Of a stretch of DNA of 60,830 nt, positions 18,408 to 26,555 are shown one piece after another. Source of the stretch: an uncultured Clostridia bacterium (GTDB lineage: Bacteria > Bacillota > Clostridia > Christensenellales > UBA1242); NCBI GenBank assembly GCA_944377315.1, contig CALWEM010000021.1, positions 1 to 60,830 on the forward strand, read 5' to 3'. A program made the translations under genes and the position numbers. Within the stretch, counting starts at the first letter, position 1. Each line of letters starts with the position of its first letter. A model generated the notes under the pieces. That model searched no databases and was not told where the DNA came from. It saw only the letters and a list, made by a program, of their open reading frames with translations.

Positions 18408-19847
18408 TTATTTATTTTCAATTTCTTTTATTTGCACCTTCAAAACATCCGCTCTTTTAATTTTGTATGTCGAGAAAATTAATATTGCAACACTTATGGC
18501 AATCGCACTTCCAAAAAAGACGATTTTTCCAAGGCCCGCTTGCACAGAAAGTGCTTGGACAGGTTCAGTGGAATCAAACTTGATTAAATCCAGCAATAAT
18601 CCAATGACAAGCAAGGTTACCGAATTTGTGAAATTGTATGTGAAAGTGTAATAGCCCGTGAACCTGCCAGCGTTGTTTTGTTTTGTTTTGAATTGTTCCA
18701 TCGTGACCACATCAGCATACATCGAATGTGGCAGACTATATAATGCTCCCGACCCCAATCCACAAACAAAAATGCAAGGCAAGACAAACCAAAAAATAAA
18801 GTCGCTGGTGCAATATGTTCGGAACAAAAATGTCACACTTGTGAGCCCAATGCCCACCAAAAGTAGACAAAGAGCGAAGATAAGTGTCTGTTTTTTATCA
18901 TATTTTTTGACCAAATTTACCCATAAAACTTGGGAAAGTATCGCACCACCAAAAAGGCATATCATTATCACAGAAATTTGAGTGCTGGAAAAATGATAGC
19001 AAAAGGTGAAAAGATGCATACCAACAGAAGTGATGAAAATTGAGGCGATGAGAGAAACCGAATAGCCGAGCATAACCGTTCTGAAATCTCTCTTTTTCAA
19101 TGTGTCAAAATAGCCACCAACAATCTTGCCAAAGCCGTGTTTTTCTGGTTTTTTGTCGCCATTTTCCTCTTCAAAAGCACTTTTTTCATAGTTCGGCATT
19201 GAAACCACTCTTTTTCGCGTCCCAAAAACCGAAATAAGCCCACAGATTATCACCAAAATCGAGTTCACAAGAGCAATATAGATGTATCCATCCTTATTAA
19301 ATTGTGTTTGCATTCCAAGTTTCGCCGTTGGCATAAAAATATACATCAAAATGCTGGGCATAATCATTCCCAAAATATAGAAAACCGACTTAAAACTCTG
19401 CATTTTTGTTTGGTCATTATAGTCAGGTGCAATGTCAATGCAAAGTGCGGAATATGGCGTGGCGAAAAAAGTGTTGAAAGTTTCTTGCAAAAGAAGAAAC
19501 ATCATTATCCACACAATCGCCATCGAAGAACCTTTTTCGACCGGACAACTCCAAAGAAGTAGGTTTGTGATAGCAAGCAAAAAAGAAGCACAAAGCATAT
19601 GGAGAAGCCGTCTGCCAAAAAATTTGTTTTTCGTTCGGTCGGAAAAATAGCCAATGATAGGGTCAGAAACGCCATCCCAAAGCGAAGTTATGGCAATGGT
19701 TGCGCCCACCAAAACACCCGAAAGTCCCATCACAGATGTGGCAAAAAACATAATGAAAGAATTGACAGTTTGTCCCATACTGCCATATCCAAGATTGCCA
19801 ATTCCATATGATAACTTTGTCCAAAACCCCAACTTCTTTTTGTTCAT
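18408..19847 (-). CDS. GPH-family (MelB-like) sugar:cation symporter
   Basis: The 479-aa protein has 12 predicted membrane helices. The N-terminal LSYGIGNLGYGSMGQTVNSF, the loop DGVSDPIIGYFSDRTKNKFFGRR and AISLWD-like IAITSLWDGVSDP are signatures of the glycoside-pentoside-hexuronide:cation symporters. It should import a sugar or glycoside with Na+ or H+; the substrate cannot be read. No glycoside hydrolase or sugar regulator lies next to it. A perfect palindrome upstream may bind a regulator. Confidence 0.85.
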   Translation of the reverse strand: MNKKKLGFWTKLSYGIGNLGYGSMGQTVNSFIMFFATSVMGLSGVLVGATIAITSLWDGVSDPIIGYFSDRTKNKFFGRRLLHMLCASFLLAITNLLLWSCPVEKGSSMAIVWIMMFLLLQETFNTFFATPYSALCIDIAPDYNDQTKMQSFKSVFYILGMIMPSILMYIFMPTAKLGMQTQFNKDGYIYIALVNSILVIICGLISVFGTRKRVVSMPNYEKSAFEEENGDKKPEKHGFGKIVGGYFDTLKKRDFRTVMLGYSVSLIASIFITSVGMHLFTFCYHFSSTQISVIMICLFGGAILSQVLWVNLVKKYDKKQTLIFALCLLLVGIGLTSVTFLFRTYCTSDFIFWFVLPCIFVCGLGSGALYSLPHSMYADVVTMEQFKTKQNNAGRFTGYYTFTYNFTNSVTLLVIGLLLDLIKFDSTEPVQALSVQAGLGKIVFFGSAIAISVAILIFSTYKIKRADVLKVQIKEIENK

Positions 19848-19860
19848 AAATTAATATATG

Positions 19861-19878
19861 AAAATTGATGTCAATTTT
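19861..19878. promoter_or_regulatory. Palindrome upstream of the symporter gene
   Basis: Perfect 8-bp arms (AAAATTGA/TCAATTTT) separated by 2 nt lie 14 bp upstream of the start codon and cover a minus-strand TTGACA. This placement is typical of a repressor operator. No candidate regulator gene adjoins it. Confidence 0.45.
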
Positions 19879-19953
19879 ATTTCATAAATTGCAAGAAAAT
19901 TAATTTGTTGTGTCCTACATAAAAAACGCCAAGGTATTTTCTTGCATTCCTAA

Positions 19954-19983
19954 AAAAAAGATGAAAACAAATTCATCTTTTTT
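19954..19983 (-). terminator. Terminator of the CYTH-like gene
   Basis: A 12-bp stem (19954-19965 with 19972-19983) reads on the minus strand into a T run directly after the stop codon of the next gene. Confidence 0.8.
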
Positions 19984-19990
19984 ATGAATA

Positions 19991-20791
19991 TCAAGTATTT
20001 TCTTCCTTTTTCTCTTCTTCGCCGTCTGCACCTTTCTTTTTTTTCTTTAACTTTATATCTTCTTTTTGTTTTTTCAAATCTTCTTTGGAAATTTCTCGAA
20101 TCTTGACAGCGGTTTCAGCAATTTCAAACCTGTTTTTGTTTACTGGAGTGAGTTCTTTGCAATATCTGCCGATAACCCATTCAACGTGCTCACGCTCTTT
20201 TTGATAGTTTGGGTCATCCTCCATTTTGATTGAAAAAATGCGTCTTTTGGCTTTTTTGCCCGTCCTTTCATCTCTTATTTTCAAGTTTTCAAAAGAAATC
20301 GTCATTTCATAGCCTGTTCCGCTAATAATTTTATATCTATTTCCACGGATTTCAATGCTAATGTATGGCGAAGTGTGTTTAATTATATCCACCAAATCAA
20401 TTGTGAAAAGATTATTGAAAATGCTGTTCACTTCTTCAGCAATTTGAGTTGGAAAATCGCAAGGTTCATCGGTGATATCGCATTCGCCAAGAAAAGATTT
20501 TTTCTCACGAAGTTGCTGTGCAGAAGTTATGTTGTTGATACGCACAAGAGAAAAGTATGTTCTTCCAGGAACAATTTTTTTTCGAAGATTAAGCCCAACA
20601 CCTGTCAAAAGTTTTTTGTCAGTGTCATAGACAATCTCTCTTTCTTTGATTTTCTCTTCAAAGCGAACGGTGTAGAAACCAAGTTTTGCCACAAGTTTGT
20701 TGATTGTCATCGCTTCATTGTCAATGATAAGATAAAAATTCTTTCTTATTGTGCTGTATTTTGATGGCTTGCCTTTATCACCCAAAAACAT
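19991..20791 (-). CDS. Uncharacterised protein with a possible CYTH-like fold
   Basis: The 266-aa protein is soluble, with no signal peptide, and ends in a Lys/Glu-rich tail of about 35 residues. Residues 45-85 read EKIKEREIVYDTDKKLL, then LNLRKKI and YFSLVRI. This spacing resembles the YYDT..LL..G..LR.R..L.LK pattern of CYTH/triphosphate tunnel proteins, and later basic strands (SIEIRGNRYKI, RRIFSIKME) would fit the second half of such a barrel. The key CYTH N-terminal ExExK is not evident, so the assignment is tentative. GAGGTG precedes the ATG. It diverges from rubrerythrin. Confidence 0.5.
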   Translation of the reverse strand: MFLGDKGKPSKYSTIRKNFYLIIDNEAMTINKLVAKLGFYTVRFEEKIKEREIVYDTDKKLLTGVGLNLRKKIVPGRTYFSLVRINNITSAQQLREKKSFLGECDITDEPCDFPTQIAEEVNSIFNNLFTIDLVDIIKHTSPYISIEIRGNRYKIISGTGYEMTISFENLKIRDERTGKKAKRRIFSIKMEDDPNYQKEREHVEWVIGRYCKELTPVNKNRFEIAETAVKIREISKEDLKKQKEDIKLKKKKKGADGEEEKKEENT

Positions 20792-20888
20792 ATTTCACCT
20801 CAACTAATTATATTGTAAACAAAAAATTCAAAAAAAGCAAACGAATATTAAAGATAAATTGGGCAATATTAATTTTGAGGTGAAAAAT

Positions 20889-21485
20889 ATGGATTTTAAT
20901 GAAAGCACAACAAAAATAAATTTGGCAAGAAGTTTCTCTGCAGAGTGCCAAGCCGGAGCGAGATATCAATTCATAAGCAAGATAGCTCTGTCGGACAGTC
21001 AAAAATTTCTTTCCGACACAATGAAAACTCTGGCAAAAAATGAAATGGCTCACGCCAAGGTCTTTTATGACTATATCATCGAAAAATCGGCAGGAAAGAG
21101 CAAAAACATCGGCATTGAAGCTGGTTATCCTTTTGAAAGCCCTGAACTTAAAACTTCGCTCAACAGTTCAGCCGAAACCGAACTTTCCGAAGCCAAAAAC
21201 ATCTATCCTTCTTTTGCAAAAATTGCCTATGATGAAGGCTTTGATGATATCGGAAAATCTTTTGAGATGGTGGCAAGAGTGGAAGAAACACATTATGAAA
21301 TTTTGGATTATCTTTCAAAACTATATAAGAGTGGTAATATGTATAAAAGAAAAATTCCAACCAAATGGAAATGCTCGCTTTGCGGATATGTGGAAAACGC
21401 CAAAAATGGCTTTAAAGAATGCCCACTTTGTAAAGCACCACAAGGCTTTATTATTATTGACATTGAAAAAGAAGACACAAAGTGA
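20889..21485 (+). CDS. rbr: Rubrerythrin
   Basis: This 198-aa protein reduces hydrogen peroxide in anaerobes. The N-terminal four-helix ferritin-like domain carries the di-iron glutamates (AECQAGARYQF, NEMAHAKVFYDYI, AETELSEAKNIYPSFAKIA, VEETHYEILD). A C-terminal rubredoxin-like domain has CSLCGY and CPLCKAP for one Fe(Cys)4 centre. The ATG has GAGGTG 6 nt upstream; an in-frame TTG further upstream is not needed. It indicates an oxygen-sensitive host that detoxifies peroxide. It is transcribed alone, with a terminator shared with the convergent HU gene. Confidence 0.93.
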   Translation: MDFNESTTKINLARSFSAECQAGARYQFISKIALSDSQKFLSDTMKTLAKNEMAHAKVFYDYIIEKSAGKSKNIGIEAGYPFESPELKTSLNSSAETELSEAKNIYPSFAKIAYDEGFDDIGKSFEMVARVEETHYEILDYLSKLYKSGNMYKRKIPTKWKCSLCGYVENAKNGFKECPLCKAPQGFIIIDIEKEDTK

Positions 21486-21579
21486 TTTATTATTTCAAGT
21501 AAGAAAAATGAGCTTTTTCAAACCTATGCACTGCTTACTTTTTTGGCAAGGCAAAATTCTTGATGATTCATTAAAACAA

Positions 21580-21608
21580 AAAAATATCGGACAAGTCCGA
21601 TATTTTTT
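21580..21608. terminator. Bidirectional terminator between rubrerythrin and HU genes
   Basis: The stem ATATCGGA/TCCGATAT with loop CAAG is flanked by A and T runs on both sides and lies between the two convergent genes. Confidence 0.85.
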
Positions 21609-21622
21609 TTCACAAAGAATAA

Positions 21623-21898
21623 TTAGTCATTAAAAATGGCTTTAAAACTCTTGCCGAATTTAAACTTTGGCACTTTGCAAGCAGCAACCTTAACAGGTTT
21701 CTTTGTGAGAGGATTGATTTTTGTTGTTGCCTTTTTGGAAACGAGTTCAAAAGAACCGAAGCCAGGAATAACAATTTTGTCTCCTCCTTTAAGAGTGCTT
21801 ACGATTGTGTCAACAACAGCGTCAAACACAATGCCAGCATCTTTTTGTGTGCAGTTTGCTTTGTCAGCAACAGCTTTAACGAATTCACCTTTATTCAT
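21623..21898 (-). CDS. hup: HU-family DNA-binding protein
   Basis: This 91-aa histone-like protein bends and compacts DNA. MNKGEFVKAVADKA opens the helical dimer domain; GSFELVSKKATTKINPLTKKPVKV contains the beta arm with the Asn-Pro-turn region, and CKVPKFKFGKSFK ends the fold. Length is typical. A strong AGGAG precedes the ATG. Its promoter region holds a perfect inverted repeat over the -10 box. Confidence 0.95.
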   Translation of the reverse strand: MNKGEFVKAVADKANCTQKDAGIVFDAVVDTIVSTLKGGDKIVIPGFGSFELVSKKATTKINPLTKKPVKVAACKVPKFKFGKSFKAIFND

Positions 21899-21930
21899 AA
21901 TATATTCTCCTTTTTGTGAATTTTAGCACA

Positions 21931-21973
21931 TTTATGCTAATTCTATAATAGCATAAACCTTCGTAAAATCCAA
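21931..21973 (-). promoter_or_regulatory. hup promoter with overlapping 9-bp inverted repeat
   Basis: The minus strand shows TTGGAT (21968-21973), a 17-nt spacer and TATTAT (21945-21950). Across the -10 box lies a perfect inverted repeat TTTATGCTA-N9-TAGCATAAA (21931-21939 and 21949-21957), placed to block or modulate RNA polymerase. A regulator or HU itself could bind. Confidence 0.55.
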
Positions 21974-21983
21974 ACGATTTTCA

Positions 21984-22808
21984 CTATCTTGCAAAAAATT
22001 CTTCAACTTGGCGATAATAAAAACCAATAACTTGCAAAATTCTGTTGCCAAAAGAGTAGTCATACACGATTATATCCACATTTCCGACCACTTGGTCAAG
22101 GTCAAAAAATCCGTATGAGCGACTATCTTTTGAGTTCCCACGATTATCACCCAAACAAAAAACGCTGTCTTGTGGCACTTCCACATAGATAAGCCCATTT
22201 TCAGAAGTGAAAGTGTTATATGTCGAGTCTTTCAAAAATTTGTTGTAAAAACTTGCTTCATAAATATATTTTCCAACTGAAACACCTTCTTTTGAACTAA
22301 ACCAAGCGTCATAATCGATGGAATAGTCAAAATTTCTTTCGTTTTCTTCAAGCCGTGCCATACTGTCATCAAAATCGGTGATAAGTCCGTCATCAGTTTC
22401 AATCATTTCTTCTTTTGGGATTCTGTGAACATAATATTGCGATTTGTCTTCAACGATTGTGACATAATCTCCTGCCGTTGCCATCACTCTTTTGATGATT
22501 GAATCGTCTGCTTCAATAACCACAATATCGCCAAATTCGATTTTTCCATAAATATTGATATACACCGCATCCTTGCTGTCGGTGTCACGAAAAATCCCTT
22601 CGTTTAAGGTTGGTTGCATTGATGGACCTTCAACAATATAATATCTGTGCGTCACCAAAAACCAAGTATACCAAGCAAAAAATATAAGAAAAAAAATAAG
22701 GAGAATATACAAAGTTATATGCGTTGTCAAATACCACGCAATCGACCTTGTTTCCTTGTTTTTCTTTTTGTTGCTATATTGAATATAATCTTCGTTTTGA
22801 AAATTCAA
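21984..22808 (-). CDS. lepB: Signal peptidase I
   Basis: The 274-aa membrane protease removes signal peptides of secreted proteins. One membrane helix (about residues 30-55) is followed by the catalytic Ser in EGPSMQPTL (Ser63) and Lys in SIIKRVMATAGD (Lys106), then box E GDNRGNSKDSR. An insert of roughly 60 acidic residues separates boxes D and E. I place the start at a TTG that overlaps the queH stop as TTGA, preceded by AGGAG, rather than at the upstream in-frame TTG 11 codons earlier. The overlap makes translation coupled to queH. The GLUG surface protein is a plausible substrate. Confidence 0.9.
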   Translation of the reverse strand: MNFQNEDYIQYSNKKKNKETRSIAWYLTTHITLYILLIFFLIFFAWYTWFLVTHRYYIVEGPSMQPTLNEGIFRDTDSKDAVYINIYGKIEFGDIVVIEADDSIIKRVMATAGDYVTIVEDKSQYYVHRIPKEEMIETDDGLITDFDDSMARLEENERNFDYSIDYDAWFSSKEGVSVGKYIYEASFYNKFLKDSTYNTFTSENGLIYVEVPQDSVFCLGDNRGNSKDSRSYGFFDLDQVVGNVDIIVYDYSFGNRILQVIGFYYRQVEEFFAR

Positions 22809-23344
22809 TTTTCTCTCCTGATTGAGTATCTGCACCCACAATAATTTTGCCTGTAAAGTGAAAGTTCTTTGGAAAGGTTAATACTGCGAAGGTATCCATC
22901 CTTTTTTTTGAAACTCTCTTCAAGGAATAAAATACCACTTTCCTTTTCAATTTCCTTTCCAACTTTGTTGATGATTAATGTCGATTTATGCGGACTTACC
23001 GTGAGAGTTGTGCCAAATTTGTCAAAACCTTGTTCTTTGGCTTTCACTGCTGTTTCTTGAAGACGAAAACGGAAGCATTTTTCACATCTCGCACCACCTT
23101 CTTTTTCTTCTTCCAAACCGCTCACAAATTTCAGCCATTTTTCTTCATCATAGTCGCCATCAATGACTGGAACACCAAAAAATTCACAAACTTTCTTTTG
23201 ATTTTCCTTTCTTTTTTCGTATTCTTCTTTTGGATATATGTTTGGATTGAAATAAAATATGGTTAAATCATAATTATCTTTTAACCTTTCAATGCAAACA
23301 GTGGAGCAAGGTCCACAACAAGAATGAAGAAGTAATTTTTCCAT
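22805..23344 (-). CDS. queH: Epoxyqueuosine reductase QueH
   Basis: This 179-aa iron-sulphur enzyme performs the last step of queuosine synthesis in tRNA. LLLHSCCGPCS at residues 5-15, the FYFNPNIYP block, EGGARCEKCFRFRL and the C-terminal NYCGCRYS are the conserved QueH (former DUF208) cysteine motifs. No other queuosine gene is in the window. TTTACA-N17-TATAAT ends 9 nt before the ATG with no Shine-Dalgarno sequence, so the mRNA is probably almost leaderless. Its stop overlaps the TTG start of signal peptidase I. Confidence 0.92.
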   Translation of the reverse strand: MEKLLLHSCCGPCSTVCIERLKDNYDLTIFYFNPNIYPKEEYEKRKENQKKVCEFFGVPVIDGDYDEEKWLKFVSGLEEEKEGGARCEKCFRFRLQETAVKAKEQGFDKFGTTLTVSPHKSTLIINKVGKEIEKESGILFLEESFKKKDGYLRSINLSKELSLYRQNYCGCRYSIRREN

Positions 23345-23353
23345 AGTGAGAAC

Positions 23354-23382
23354 ATTATATCACACCAATCACTCTTTGTAAA
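23354..23382 (-). promoter_or_regulatory. Promoter of the queH-lepB operon
   Basis: TTTACA (23377-23382), 17-nt spacer, TATAAT (23354-23359); the ATG is 9 nt further on, predicting a leader of at most 2-3 nt. Confidence 0.6.
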
Positions 23383-23419
23383 GCAAAAAGTGACGAGAAA
23401 GGTCTTAAAATTCCACAAT

Positions 23420-24502
23420 TTATTCTTCTTCCAAAAGTTCCGCTCTTTCCTTCAAAATCATCGCTTCAATGAATTCTTCAATATCGCCATTCAAAACACC
23501 TTCCAAATCATATGAAGAAAGATTTGTGCGGTGGTCTGTCACTCTGCCCTGTGGATAGTTGTATGTTCTTATTCTCTCATTCCGATTTCCGCGACCCACC
23601 TGGCTTTTGCGGTTTTGCTCATATTCACTGTCGCGTTGTTCGCGATAGTAATCATAGAGTTTACTCTTCAAAATATTCATTGCTTTTTCTTTGTTTTTAA
23701 GTTGCGAACGCTCATCTTGGCAAGTGACCACAGTACCCGTTGGCAAGTGTGTTATTCTTATGGCACTTTCCGTTTTGTTGACGTGCTGACCGCCAGCACC
23801 ACCGCTTCTGTATGTATCAATTTTAAGGTCGGTGTCAAGAATTTCAAAATCAATATCTTCAATTTCCGGCAACACTGCCACAGTCGCAGTGGAAGTGTGA
23901 ATACGCCCACCGCTTTCCGTTTCTGGCACGCGTTGCACTCTGTGAACACCGCTTTCATATTTGAGTTTTGAATACGCTCCTTTGCCACGAAAAAGAACAG
24001 TGCATTCTTTCACGCCACCCAGTTCAGTTTCGTTGATATCAAGAATTTCAGTTTTCCAGCGGTTTTTGTCAGCAAAGTGTGTATACATTCTCAATAATTC
24101 CATTCCAAAAAGAGCACTTTCTTCACCACCCGCTGCCGAGCGTATTTCCAAAATGGCGTTGCTGTCATCATTTTCATCTTTTGGAAGAAGCAAAATTCTG
24201 ATATTTTCCACTTCACTCTCGATTTTCTCTTTCAAATCCTTTATTTCACTTTCAAAAAGTGCTTTCATTTCGCTGTCTTTTTCATTTTTCAAGTCTTCTT
24301 CACAACTTTCCAAATTTTGTGACAGAGAAAGAAGAGAAGAGTGTGCGTTTGCGATATCTTCCAGTCTTGCTCTTTCCTTGACCAACTTTTTCCACTCCTT
24401 ATTGTCGGCAATCACTTCTGGTTTCATCACAAGAAGAGTGAGTTCATCGTATCGTTCTTTCGATTTTTTTGTTTTTTCCAAGTAGACTTTATAATTTTCC
24501 AT
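23420..24502 (-). CDS. prfA: Peptide chain release factor 1
   Basis: This 360-aa factor recognises UAA and UAG. The catalytic GGQ lies in RSGGAGGQHVNKTESA, the preceding stretch ESGVHRVQRVPETESGGRIHTS is highly conserved, and the PxT-type codon-reading region precedes it. I start at MENYKVYLEK, which has AAAGGG 6 nt upstream and overlaps the end of the prmC frame by 14 bp. PrmC methylates this protein's GGQ glutamine, so enzyme and substrate are cotranscribed. Confidence 0.95.
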   Translation of the reverse strand: MENYKVYLEKTKKSKERYDELTLLVMKPEVIADNKEWKKLVKERARLEDIANAHSSLLSLSQNLESCEEDLKNEKDSEMKALFESEIKDLKEKIESEVENIRILLLPKDENDDSNAILEIRSAAGGEESALFGMELLRMYTHFADKNRWKTEILDINETELGGVKECTVLFRGKGAYSKLKYESGVHRVQRVPETESGGRIHTSTATVAVLPEIEDIDFEILDTDLKIDTYRSGGAGGQHVNKTESAIRITHLPTGTVVTCQDERSQLKNKEKAMNILKSKLYDYYREQRDSEYEQNRKSQVGRGNRNERIRTYNYPQGRVTDHRTNLSSYDLEGVLNGDIEEFIEAMILKERAELLEEE

Positions 24503-26165
24503 AAATAACCCTTTCAATTTTGTTATAATCTTTGATGATTTTAATTTCTTTAAAGCCGTTTTCCTTCATAATTTTCTTGACTGCACTTGCTTGTCCTTTT
24601 CCAACTTCATAGAAAAGCATTCCACAGTTTGATAAATGCTTGACCGCACCACTTGTTATTTCTCGATAAAAATCAAGACCATCCTCGCCACCATCAAGAG
24701 CGATTTTTGGGTCGCATTCGCGTACATTGACATCAAGTTTTGCGATGTCCTTTGTTGGAATATACGGCGGATTTGACACAATTATATCAAACTTTCTCTT
24801 CTTTTTCAAGTTTTCAAAGAGATTTGACAAAATAAATTCAATTTTCACACCATTATTCTTGGCATTGTTTTGTGCTGTGATAAGCGCTGACTTCGACACA
24901 TCAAGTGCTGACACTTCCGCTTCACTTGTTTTGGCAATTGTGATTGCAATCGCACCACTGCCCGTCCCAACATCCAATATTTTCGTCTTTTTTTCAGCAA
25001 ACTTCAAAACCTGTTCCACCAAAATTTCAGTTTCCATTCGTGGCGTCAGAACTTTTTTGTTAACTTCGAAACGAAGCCCAAAAAATTCAGTAAAACCAAA
25101 AATATTGTCCACACTCTCACCATTTGCTCGGCGAGTTGTTGCCTTCATAATTTCGCGATATTCCTTGTCACTGACACTTTCCACAAGTTTTATTTCCGCA
25201 CGATTTTTGTTGAGCACATTGGCAATAATCCAATCGGCGTCAGATTTTTCATTAATCTTGTTCGCCAAAAGTTTGTTCCTAACTTCGGAGTATACCAATG
25301 AAAAAGGTTTTCTTGATTTGTCATTCATAACATTCCTTTCCTTTTGTGTTGTCAAAAAATTTATTTCCGTCAAACTTGTCAAAACTGTTTCAATATGCGT
25401 GGTGGAAGGTCTCATTGTCACAAAAAACGAAGTCACAAAGCACAACGATTTAACCACACTCAAATTGATTTTGTCAAAAAGCCACAAGATTTCATATGAA
25501 AAACTGACCACGATAATAAAAATGGCAAGATTGACCAAAAAGTTCAGAAAAAAGCCCAAACTTACTCCAATAAATGTTACCACAAAAATGTCCAAAAAGA
25601 AAACTAAAACAAGGAAGTTCAAAAAATTTAGTGGCTCGCATAACCCCGTTTTCACCTTGCCACGACAATTTTCTCCATAAATCGACACAAGGTCACCTGC
25701 TCGATTGAAGCGAAAAAGCTCACGCATTGATGGAAAACACTTCAAAAAAAGAAGAAAAAGCATAAAAATGACAACTCTGAAAAAAGAAATGATGAAGTTA
25801 CGAAGAAGCGTCGAGCCGTTTGCTCCAACAACAAAATATCCCAATTTTCCCGGCAAAAGTCCCAAAACGATTCCGGCAAAAACAACTCCCAAAACACCTG
25901 CCAAGATTTCAAAAACAATCTCTTTTTTCTTCTTTTTTTCATCGCACACACTGCTTGCCCAAAAAAGGCACTCAAAAAATGCCACAAGACCGCAAAAAAA
26001 GAATTGGAGTCCTCTTGCAAAAGGAAAATGCCAAAACACAATTTTGTTTTTGGTGTTTTCGCTAAACAAATTTCTTGCTCCTTTGCAATCAATCAAAGAG
26101 ATTGCCCGTTTTCCATCAAACTGGCAAACCACTCCATTGGGACAAGGAAAAAACATCTTTTTCAT
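24489..26165 (-). CDS. prmC: Fused degenerate DUF1385 (YqhQ-like) membrane domain and PrmC methyltransferase
   Basis: The 558-aa frame joins two proteins that are usually neighbours. Residues 1-279 are a membrane region aligned with DUF1385 by position and helix pattern, but where the family normally has YHGAEHK and HPRCGT this protein has FRFNRAGDLV and GLCEPLN, so the hallmark residues are lost. Residues 280-558 are PrmC: N-terminal helical domain, the SAM site ILDVGTGSGAIAI and the catalytic SNPPYIP, which methylates the GGQ glutamine of release factors. Met280 (at 25328) is preceded by AAGGAAAGGA, so PrmC may also be made alone by internal initiation. The stop overlaps prfA. Confidence 0.85.
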   Translation of the reverse strand: MKKMFFPCPNGVVCQFDGKRAISLIDCKGARNLFSENTKNKIVFWHFPFARGLQFFFCGLVAFFECLFWASSVCDEKKKKKEIVFEILAGVLGVVFAGIVLGLLPGKLGYFVVGANGSTLLRNFIISFFRVVIFMLFLLFLKCFPSMRELFRFNRAGDLVSIYGENCRGKVKTGLCEPLNFLNFLVLVFFLDIFVVTFIGVSLGFFLNFLVNLAIFIIVVSFSYEILWLFDKINLSVVKSLCFVTSFFVTMRPSTTHIETVLTSLTEINFLTTQKERNVMNDKSRKPFSLVYSEVRNKLLANKINEKSDADWIIANVLNKNRAEIKLVESVSDKEYREIMKATTRRANGESVDNIFGFTEFFGLRFEVNKKVLTPRMETEILVEQVLKFAEKKTKILDVGTGSGAIAITIAKTSEAEVSALDVSKSALITAQNNAKNNGVKIEFILSNLFENLKKKRKFDIIVSNPPYIPTKDIAKLDVNVRECDPKIALDGGEDGLDFYREITSGAVKHLSNCGMLFYEVGKGQASAVKKIMKENGFKEIKIIKDYNKIERVIYGKL

Positions 26166-26201
26166 AGAAAAATTGTGGACAAAATTTTGTGAAATTAAAC
26201 T

Positions 26202-26396
26202 TTAAATAAACTGCCTTGCATTACTGCAACAACATCCGCTCGAATTCCCCCACCAAGAGTTTGAGGAATTGTTGGAATTGTTGCTTAAGCCCAACAAAAG
26301 AAGAAGCAAAATGTTTGTGTTTGTGGCAAGATTTGTTCCATTTTGAGAACTCAAAGTGGAAAGCAAAAAGACCCATAAAAATTCTTGTGATGACAT
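26202..26396 (-). CDS. Tiny Leu-rich, Asn/Ser/Cys-tailed protein
   Basis: I do not recognise this 64-aa product. A very good AGGAGG lies 6 nt before the ATG, and TTGACA (26431-26436) with TTAGAT (26408-26413) at 17-nt spacing stands upstream, so expression is likely. The protein has an N-terminal hydrophobic stretch, a poly-Leu membrane-like segment (about residues 28-37), then a low-complexity Asn/Ser tail with WWG and a CCC triplet. It is first in the transcript leading to the DUF1385-PrmC gene, 36 nt upstream. Small Asn/Gly/Cys-rich membrane peptides are seen in clostridia, but I know of no function. Confidence 0.55.
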   Translation of the reverse strand: MSSQEFLWVFLLSTLSSQNGTNLATNTNILLLLLLGLSNNSNNSSNSWWGNSSGCCCSNARQFI

Positions 26397-26407
26397 ATTT
26401 CCCTCCT

Positions 26408-26436
26408 ATCTAACAAAAAGTCATAAATACTGTCAA
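26408..26436 (-). promoter_or_regulatory. Promoter of the small protein / DUF1385-prmC-prfA operon
   Basis: TTGACA with a 17-nt spacer and a weak -10 (TTAGAT) on the minus strand, followed after about 6 nt by the AGGAGG of the 64-aa gene. Confidence 0.45.
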
Positions 26437-26521
26437 ACTTTGCAAAACGAGTTTTCATATTTTTTTGACTTTTTCTCTTTTGTTTGGCAAAATATCAATG
26501 TTACATTAATTTCTATGCTCA

Positions 26522-26535
26522 CACAAAATATTGTG
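26522..26535. promoter_or_regulatory. Operator-like palindrome upstream of arsR
   Basis: CACAA-N4-TTGTG is a perfect inverted repeat 21 bp upstream of the ArsR start codon. The position suits autoregulation, as usual for this family. Confidence 0.4.
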
Positions 26536-26555
26536 ACACAAAAAAGGAGAAGCAA

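Noticed and set aside
26216-26413. 65-aa plus-strand frame
   Set aside because: Antisense of the small protein that has the better ribosome binding site and promoter.
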